Of a stretch of 36,155 nt of DNA, positions 30,899-36,155 are shown one piece after another. The notes beneath the pieces are model-generated. The model was not told the origin of the DNA and ran no database searches. It saw nothing but the letters and a program-made list of their open reading frames with translations. How positions within the stretch are numbered: the first letter of the stretch is position 1; every line of letters begins with the position of its first letter. This DNA comes from Treponema sp. (GTDB lineage Bacteria; Spirochaetota; Spirochaetia; Treponematales; Treponemataceae), in NCBI GenBank assembly GCA_024402635.1, contig JAKSTJ010000025.1, positions 1 to 36,155 of the forward strand, written 5' to 3'. A program made the translations under genes and the position numbers.

Positions 30899-31564
30899 TT
30901 AATAGATTGGAGTAAAAAGAGAATATTTATTAAAATCTTCTCCATTTCTGTTGATTTTTATGTGGGCAATATCAACAAATTTTGAATCTACCGTTGCAAT
31001 TGCAAAACATTGAGGCTGCCCGCATCTTGGCAAGGAACAGCTGCCTGGATTCACAAATGTAAAACCATTTATTCTGTCTTCTCTTGTAACATGGGTGTGT
31101 CCGTAGAAAATATTTTTGCAGTTTTCCAGTTGTGCTGTAAAACCACAGTTCTCAAATCCCCAGTTTATTCCTTCGTTGTGTCCGTGAACAATAAGAAAAT
31201 TTCTATGATTTGCACATAAAATCTGTCTTTCCGGTACAATTATTGGATTTCTAGAAAAACCTGTATTATATCTGCTGCCGTCTCCGTTTCCTCTTGCAAA
31301 AGCAATAACAGAAGGTAGCATTTTTCTAAGGTTTTTATCATTGGCTGCTTCATCTAAAAGCATAAGTAAATCAGAGGTACCATCACCGCAGAAAATCAGA
31401 GCATCACAACCTGATCCGTATTGAGTTATTATATCTTTTAAAATCTGAGTTCTTCCGTGAGAATCAGAAATAATCAGAAGGCGAGGAGAAGGATTATTTT
31501 CAAGAGCTTTAATATCTTTTGGAGAGCCAATCAGATTGTGAACAGTTTGTTTAAGTTCAAGCAT
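30899..31564 (-). CDS. YfcE-like metallophosphoesterase
   Basis: A 221-residue calcineurin-type phosphodiesterase. The metal-binding set is visible: SDSHGR (about 33-38), IFCGDGTSD, ARGNGDG, IVHGHN and IFYGHTHVT. A 28-residue N-terminal extension (MLELKQTVHNLIGSPKDIKA) precedes the domain. The YfcE/MJ0936 family hydrolyses phosphodiesters in vitro; the cellular substrate is unknown. Its 3' end meets the MBL-fold gene only 6 bp away, and its start is 2 bp after the lipoprotein stop, so it is co-transcribed with that gene. Confidence 0.85.
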   Translation of the reverse strand: MLELKQTVHNLIGSPKDIKALENNPSPRLLIISDSHGRTQILKDIITQYGSGCDALIFCGDGTSDLLMLLDEAANDKNLRKMLPSVIAFARGNGDGSRYNTGFSRNPIIVPERQILCANHRNFLIVHGHNEGINWGFENCGFTAQLENCKNIFYGHTHVTREDRINGFTFVNPGSCSLPRCGQPQCFAIATVDSKFVDIAHIKINRNGEDFNKYSLFTPIY

Positions 31565-31566
31565 AA

Positions 31567-32421
31567 TCAGTTAATTACAAAATGATTGTAAGCAGAAATT
31601 CCAGTATCCTGATCAATATAGTTGGAGAAAGTGTGACCTTTTAGAATTCTTGCTACATGGTTTATCATAGAAGAATCCTGTGGAAATCCTTCAATAATTT
31701 TTCCTTCAAGAGCTTCACCTTCCAGTTCTCTGTCAGAAGTTGTTACATTCATTTCGTTTAAAATCAGAAAATATTCTATAGAATTAATTAATACTTCAGG
31801 AGCCAATGCCACCAGCTGATTTACACCTTCTTCTGCATCTGGAATCTGATTGTCTGTTACTTTCTGAGATTTATCTATTATAAGGTCGCAGGTTGCTTCC
31901 ATTCCAAAATTTTCATCTTGTGGGAATAATGCAAAAACAGGGAAGTACAAAGCATCTTCATCCTGGAGATTTTCTAAGACTTTGTGTGTTTGTTCTGGCG
32001 CTCCTAGAATGATTACTCCAATGAGATCAGTTTCTTTAAATTCTGATTTAAGTATTTCTTTAAAATCGCTTACATAAGATTTTGTGCCGTGTTTAAAACT
32101 ATCTGGGAAAATTACAGGATATATTAATCCGCCTTCTGAATCTAAGCCAAATCTATCTTTTAAAATGTACAGATAATTGTTTGAAGTTTCTGCGTCGTTA
32201 AAATCATAACCAAGCATTACAAGAACTCTTTTATTTGTTTGATGCCAGCGTTGAGTTTTAAGTCCGAAAGATTCTGTTATATATGAAGTTTCATTTGAAA
32301 CGTTAATTTCTATTTCAATACTGTCTTCTGTATTAAGAGGTTTTCTTGTTTTTTTAGTACAGCTTACTGATGTAATAAAAATAATTGTAATAAGGAATAA
32401 AATAGTAAGTTTTCGATTCAT
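31567..32421 (-). CDS. Lipoprotein of unknown function, possibly periplasmic-binding-like
   Basis: A 284-residue lipoprotein (lipobox SVSC, about Cys21, after MNRKLTILFLITIIFITSV). The mature part alternates strands and helices (KRVLVMLGYDFNDAETSNNYLYI, DLIGVIILGAPEQTHKVLENL, YFPVFALFPQDE, ATCDLIIDKSQ). This is reminiscent of a type I periplasmic-binding-protein fold and of DUF3798-like treponemal lipoproteins. The match is by general look only. The promoter leaves almost no leader: TATAAT on the minus strand (32433-32428) ends six bases before the ATG. Confidence 0.65.
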   Translation of the reverse strand: MNRKLTILFLITIIFITSVSCTKKTRKPLNTEDSIEIEINVSNETSYITESFGLKTQRWHQTNKRVLVMLGYDFNDAETSNNYLYILKDRFGLDSEGGLIYPVIFPDSFKHGTKSYVSDFKEILKSEFKETDLIGVIILGAPEQTHKVLENLQDEDALYFPVFALFPQDENFGMEATCDLIIDKSQKVTDNQIPDAEEGVNQLVALAPEVLINSIEYFLILNEMNVTTSDRELEGEALEGKIIEGFPQDSSMINHVARILKGHTFSNYIDQDTGISAYNHFVIN

Positions 32422-32427
32422 AATTTT

Positions 32428-32479
32428 ATTATATCAAATTCGTTTTTTATTGAAAAGAATACTAAATTTAAGCTATAGT
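32428..32479. promoter_or_regulatory. Overlapping divergent promoters of the lipoprotein and nptA-like genes
   Basis: Plus strand: -35 TTGAAA (32450-32455), 18-bp spacer, -10 TATAGT (32474-32479), ATG at 32489. Minus strand: -10 TATAAT (32428-32433), with a weak -35 (TTTTCA) overlapping the plus-strand -35. Neither gene has a Shine-Dalgarno sequence, and both starts lie 6-9 bp beyond the -10 box. Confidence 0.6.
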
Positions 32480-32488
32480 GTAGTTATC

Positions 32489-34144
32489 ATGAAAGAAATC
32501 ATAATACCAGTATTGAATTTAATTGGCAGTTTAGGATTCCTCCTATATGGCATGAAGTTAATGAGTGATGGTGTTCAAAAGAGCGCCGGTGAAAAATTAC
32601 AACGAGCTTTAAGTGTTATTACAGGAAATCGTTTTGTCGCCCTTCTTACTGGTCTAGTTGTTACAATGATTATTCAGTCTTCCGGGGCTTCTACAGTAAT
32701 GGTTGTAACTTTTGTTAATGCAGGACTTATGTCTCTTGCCCAGTCAGTTGGTGTAATTTTTGGTGCAAACATTGGTACTACAATTACTGCCTGGATTGTT
32801 TCAATTTTCGGTTTTAATTTCAAGATTTCTGCATTTGCAATTCCTGTCTTTGGTTTTGGGTATTTCCTTACAGTTTTAATAAAGAAAAATGTTTACAAAA
32901 ACCTTGGTGAAGCTATCATGGGTTTTGGTTTGCTTTTCTTTGGTCTTTCGGGATTATCTGATGTTTTCCAGCCTGAACAGTTAGGATGGCTTTTTAATAT
33001 TCAGGGTAATGGTCCATTAGCAGTTGTTGCAGGATTCTTTATCGGAATTATTATTACAGCGCTTTTACACAGTTCATCTGCCTTTTCTGCAATTGTTATT
33101 GTTATGGCCGCAGGTAATCTTATTTCATGGGAATTGGCTGCTGCAATGACTTTAGGAAGTAACATTGGTTCTACCATTGATGCAATTCTTGCTGCTATTG
33201 GAAAAACTGCTGATGCAAGACGTTCTGCATTAATTCACGTAATGTTCAATGTTTTCGGAACTGTTCTTGTTTTAATCTTCTTTAGACCATTCCTTGATCT
33301 GGTTGTTCTTTGTACTCCTGGACACAATGATCCATCAAATATGGCCATTCGTATTTCAATGTTCCATACAATTTTCAAAGTTTTATCAACAGTTGTTCTT
33401 CTTCCAATGCAAACTCCTCTTGTAAAACTTGCATGTCGTATGATTAAAGACAAAGAAAACACAAAAAACTCTTCTTATAAACTTGAATTTATAAATCTTC
33501 CTTCTAAAGATAGTATTACAACACATATTATTCAGGCAGAAAAAGCAATTGCTGATATGACTGATATTGTTTCTGACATGTTTGATAAAATTCAGATTGG
33601 TGTTACTCAGCGTGATCCAAGTTTTATTAAGGATTATGAAGAAACCAGTGCCGCTGCAGAAGAGTATGTAGATCAGATGCACGAACAGATTACTCATTAT
33701 CTTATTAAGTGCGAACAGATGGAATTAACTGAAAAACAGATTCAGCATATTTCTACAATGATTCAGATTGTTGATGAACTGGAAGATATGTCTGATAACT
33801 GTTATACAACAATCATGTTAATCAACCGTTCTATAGAAAAGAAAATGAAGTTCCAGCCTGAAGATGAAGAAAGACTTTTACCATATATTGAACTTGCCCG
33901 TCAGTTCCTTCAGTTTATACGTAGAAATATTAATACAACAATTGATGCTGCAAAACTTGAACTTGCCCGTGAACTTGAAGATGGAATTGATGCATTCAGA
34001 ATTGATCTTAAGAAAGTTGCCCGAAAGCGTCTTGAAAGCGGTGCAAATGTAAAAGCAGAACTTCTGTATATTGATATTGTTCGAAGTATTGAACATATTG
34101 GAGACAATTGTTTCAGTATTTCTGAAAGTTTGACAAATAAATAA
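32489..34144 (+). CDS. Na/Pi cotransporter family protein (NptA/YjbB-like) with PhoU-like domain
   Basis: A 551-residue inner-membrane protein from ATG 32489; the upstream TTG start coincides with the -35 box and is rejected. Two inverted Na/Pi repeats are seen: GKLMSDGVQKSAGEKLQRAL-like start, TMIIQSSGASTVMVVTFVNAG and GANIGTTITAW in the first, ITALLHSSSAFSAIVIVMA and LGSNIGSTIDA in the second. The QSS and NIGTT/NIGST motifs bind sodium and phosphate. The C-terminal about 200 residues are helical and PhoU-like (KAIADMTDIVSDMFDKIQ ... IEHIGDNCFSISESL), probably controlling uptake. The first quoted segment reads GMKLMSDGVQKSAGEKLQ in the protein. Confidence 0.9.
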   Translation: MKEIIIPVLNLIGSLGFLLYGMKLMSDGVQKSAGEKLQRALSVITGNRFVALLTGLVVTMIIQSSGASTVMVVTFVNAGLMSLAQSVGVIFGANIGTTITAWIVSIFGFNFKISAFAIPVFGFGYFLTVLIKKNVYKNLGEAIMGFGLLFFGLSGLSDVFQPEQLGWLFNIQGNGPLAVVAGFFIGIIITALLHSSSAFSAIVIVMAAGNLISWELAAAMTLGSNIGSTIDAILAAIGKTADARRSALIHVMFNVFGTVLVLIFFRPFLDLVVLCTPGHNDPSNMAIRISMFHTIFKVLSTVVLLPMQTPLVKLACRMIKDKENTKNSSYKLEFINLPSKDSITTHIIQAEKAIADMTDIVSDMFDKIQIGVTQRDPSFIKDYEETSAAAEEYVDQMHEQITHYLIKCEQMELTEKQIQHISTMIQIVDELEDMSDNCYTTIMLINRSIEKKMKFQPEDEERLLPYIELARQFLQFIRRNINTTIDAAKLELARELEDGIDAFRIDLKKVARKRLESGANVKAELLYIDIVRSIEHIGDNCFSISESLTNK

Positions 34145-34154
34145 GATTTTTTAC

Positions 34155-34184
34155 AATCCTGGGTTCTTACTCAGGATTTTTTTT
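34155..34184 (+). terminator. Terminator between convergent genes
   Basis: AATCCTG (34155-34161) pairs with CAGGATT (34172-34178), followed by a T run to 34184. Confidence 0.85.
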
Positions 34185-34186
34185 AC

Positions 34187-35023
34187 CTATTGATTGCTTA
34201 GATTCCACTGTTTCTGATACTGCTTTGGTGTACATTCCATATATTTTTTGAAAATCTTTGAAAAATACTGAATGTTGTTAAATCCATTTTCTGTAGCAAT
34301 TTCGGTAACATTTTTATTTGTAAAAATCAAATCTCTGCAAGCTTTTTCAACTCTGTATTTATTCAGATAATCAGTGTAATTCATTCCTGTTGCAGATTTG
34401 AACAAGCGTATAAAATGACTTTTGCTGTAATTAGTAGATTTTAATAAATCATCAAAAGTAATATTTTCTCTATAGTGATTCTTTATAAAGTTAATTCCGT
34501 TATTTATTGATTTTGATTCGTTCTGGATTCCAGTTGTTTCTGCTGGTAACGGTGCGTATTGATTTGTATTTATAATGTAAAGAATAAGTTCAAAAAGAAG
34601 AGTTTTGATGGCAATTTCTTTTCCAAAATCATTGTCCATTAAAGTTTTTGTTGTTGCAACAATTTTATCAAGAATTGGTTGTGAAACGTTTAACATCTGA
34701 TTAACGATAATGTTATCAAACAGTTTTCGGGATGAATCAGTTTCCATGCCTAAAACAGAAGAATCAAAAACCATACAGTAATAATTAAAGTTTTCAGAAG
34801 GTTTATCTGTAAAGTGATTGCTTCCCGGATTTATAAAAAGCACATCATTTTTTTTCATATGGTAAACAGTATTTTCAATATGAAAATCTACAGTTCCTTC
34901 CGCAAGATAAAAAAGTTCATATTCCATATGATAGTGTTCTTGTGAAAGATACACAGTCTGATTAAATAAACCTACAGGAAAGTTTTTAGAACCTTTGTAT
35001 ATTCTTTCAAATTCGTAGCCCAT
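34187..35023 (-). CDS. AraC-family transcriptional regulator with N-terminal cupin
   Basis: A 278-residue regulator. ATG 35023 is chosen since GAGGAG lies 11 nt upstream; the earlier ATG 35077 lacks such a site. The N-terminal cupin sensor (HYHMEYELFYLAEGTVDFHIENTVYHM, then FINPGSNH) precedes two helix-turn-helices at the C-terminus (ITFDDLLKSTNYSKSHFIRLFK, then VTEIATENGFNNIQYFSKIFKKY and the closing TPKQYQ). It is divergent from the solute-binding lipoprotein at 35251, a common arrangement in which the AraC protein controls a sugar uptake operon. Confidence 0.92.
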   Translation of the reverse strand: MGYEFERIYKGSKNFPVGLFNQTVYLSQEHYHMEYELFYLAEGTVDFHIENTVYHMKKNDVLFINPGSNHFTDKPSENFNYYCMVFDSSVLGMETDSSRKLFDNIIVNQMLNVSQPILDKIVATTKTLMDNDFGKEIAIKTLLFELILYIINTNQYAPLPAETTGIQNESKSINNGINFIKNHYRENITFDDLLKSTNYSKSHFIRLFKSATGMNYTDYLNKYRVEKACRDLIFTNKNVTEIATENGFNNIQYFSKIFKKYMECTPKQYQKQWNLSNQ

Positions 35024-35250
35024 GTATAACAATTCTCCTCTGTTTTTGTATCTTTCTATACTAATTTTATAATTCATTTTACATAGAAAAAATAGGGAAA
35101 AATACTTGTTTTATCAAAAAAAAGTGAAAAAAACGCTAAAAATAAGACTTTAATATAAAAAATATGATTATTTAGTTGTGTTTTTACTTAGTTTTAGGTC
35201 TTATTCTAATAATACAAAATTATTTAAAAAGCCTAATTTAGGAGGAAAAA

Positions 35251-36155
35251 ATGAAAAAAGTACTTGGAACTGTACTCGCTACAGTTTGTATGCTCGCATT
35301 AGGAGTTAGTGTACTTGGTTGTAATGGAAGTTCATCAAATGAAAAAATGAACATTTCTGTATTTACAATTCAGCAGCGTCAGCAGCCACCTGCAGACAAC
35401 AGAGACTATAAGTGGATCGAAGAAAAATTCGGTGTAACTTTTGACTGGGATATCCTTGTTGGTGATAAAGACCAGAAAATTGGTGTACTTATTGCTTCTG
35501 GTGACTTACCAGACTTAGTTGAAGTAGACTCTGAAAAATTCCAGGGTGCTGGATGTCTTATCGATATTAAACCTATCGTAGAAGCTAACTGTCCAAACAT
35601 CATGAAGAACTATGAAACAGTTTGGAAGCAGATTGTTTACCAGGATTCTGAAAAAGATGCAGATGGTAACATTATAAATGCTCACATCTATTCTTTACCA
35701 AACTACGGTTCATACACAGGTGCTAACCAGAACACAGGTTACAACCAGAACGCATTCTGGATTCAGAAACGTGTTCTTAAAGAATTCGGTTACCCAACAA
35801 TCAAAACTGTAGATGAATATTTCGACTTAATCGAAAAATATCTCCAGAAATATCCAGAAACAGACGGTGCTCCAACAATCGGTTTCAACATCATTACAGC
35901 TGACTGGGAAGCATTCAACCTCTGGAACCCACCAACATTCTTGGCTGGTAACCCAAATGATGGTAACGGACACGTTGTAGCTAACGCTGACGGAACATAC
36001 ACATACATCGATAACTTTGCTGATGAAAATGCTGAAAAATGGTTCAAACTTGCTAATGGATATTTCCAGAGAGGTTTAATTGACCCAGCTTCATTCACAG
36101 ATAACCGTGACCAGTACTATGCTAAGATCGCTCAGGGTCGTGTACTTGGTATGTT
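35251..36155 (+). CDS. Extracellular solute-binding lipoprotein, family 1 (partial, 3' end missing)
   Basis: The gene has 301 codons before it leaves the window. The start follows AGGAGG. The signal peptide ends in lipobox VLGC (Cys24). The mature N-terminus (NISVFTIQQRQQPPADNRDYKWIEEKFGVTFDW) and segments such as GDLPDLVEVDSEKFQ, IKPIVEANCPNIMKNY and FWIQKRVLKEFGYPTIKTVDEYFDLIEKYLQKYPE resemble the oligosaccharide-binding LplA/family-1 group of ABC transporters. Codons ending in C (AAC, TTC, TAC, ATC) are far commoner than in neighbouring genes, typical of an abundant protein. Regulation by the divergent AraC gene is likely. The 35078-35250 gap is very AT-rich and holds its promoter region, which I could not place exactly. 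Confidence 0.9.
   Translation, partial: MKKVLGTVLATVCMLALGVSVLGCNGSSSNEKMNISVFTIQQRQQPPADNRDYKWIEEKFGVTFDWDILVGDKDQKIGVLIASGDLPDLVEVDSEKFQGAGCLIDIKPIVEANCPNIMKNYETVWKQIVYQDSEKDADGNIINAHIYSLPNYGSYTGANQNTGYNQNAFWIQKRVLKEFGYPTIKTVDEYFDLIEKYLQKYPETDGAPTIGFNIITADWEAFNLWNPPTFLAGNPNDGNGHVVANADGTYTYIDNFADENAEKWFKLANGYFQRGLIDPASFTDNRDQYYAKIAQGRVLGM

Overview
The window is AT-rich chromosomal DNA. It most likely comes from a spirochaete of the genus Treponema, probably a gut or rumen type. This rests on general resemblance: many secreted or lipid-anchored proteins with MKK-type signal peptides, a free-standing DbpA-type RNA-binding domain protein, NptA-type Na/Pi transport, AraC-linked family-1 sugar-binding lipoproteins, and dispersed short palindromes between genes. 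No rRNA or tRNA gene, CRISPR array, transposase or prophage was seen. Genes are densely packed, and no stretch over 300 bases lacks a gene.

Layout. (1) Positions 1-2090 look accessory: a tandem array of 30-bp palindromes, a secreted peptidoglycan-binding-domain protein (-), and a VapBC-type toxin-antitoxin pair with a two-site operator. (2) 2095-5463 holds dapA, add and asd (+). dapA and asd make the shared lysine/diaminopimelate precursors; add is purine salvage. All three are preceded by palindromic repeats, and the asd leader can be drawn as two mutually exclusive hairpins, one of which hides the ribosome binding site. (3) 5616-8796 holds a SPOR-like secreted protein, a secreted DUF2135/YfaP-like protein, an AEC-family transporter and a small conserved PH-like protein (+). 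(4) A second palindrome array (8801-9036) is followed by a minus-strand block: YD-repeat protein, methyltransferase, beta-propeller protein, EttA and an SH3 lipoprotein. (5) 14609-15814 holds a small secreted protein and a HAD phosphatase (+).

(6) 15870-18902 (-) is a methionine uptake locus: a 75-aa protein, metN, metI, then an internal promoter with a dyad, a 25-codon small ORF rich in Met/Cys codons near its end, and metQ. (7) 18956-23869: a 671-aa membrane-anchored protein ending in a domain that aligns with the ribosomal L7/L12 C-terminal domain (-), divergent from a TPR lipoprotein and a TraB-family membrane protein (+). (8) 23932-27626 (-): a 575-aa unknown, RlpA and a LacI-family regulator with its own probable operator. 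(9) 27811-30892 (+): a ClpP paralogue, a UPF0158-GNAT fusion, a DbpA-domain protein and a metallo-beta-lactamase-fold hydrolase. (10) 30899-35023: a YfcE-like phosphoesterase and a lipoprotein (-), divergent from an NptA-type Na/Pi cotransporter (+), then an AraC regulator (-). It is divergent from a family-1 extracellular solute-binding lipoprotein (35251 onward) that runs off the window.

The most notable signals are: the Met/Cys-rich small ORF under its own promoter before metQ; the alternative-hairpin leader of asd; a 12-base word (GGGACAGAGCAA) found six times, both between and inside genes; several genes whose -10 box lies so close to the ATG that the mRNA would have almost no leader; and the L7/L12-like domain on a membrane-anchored protein.
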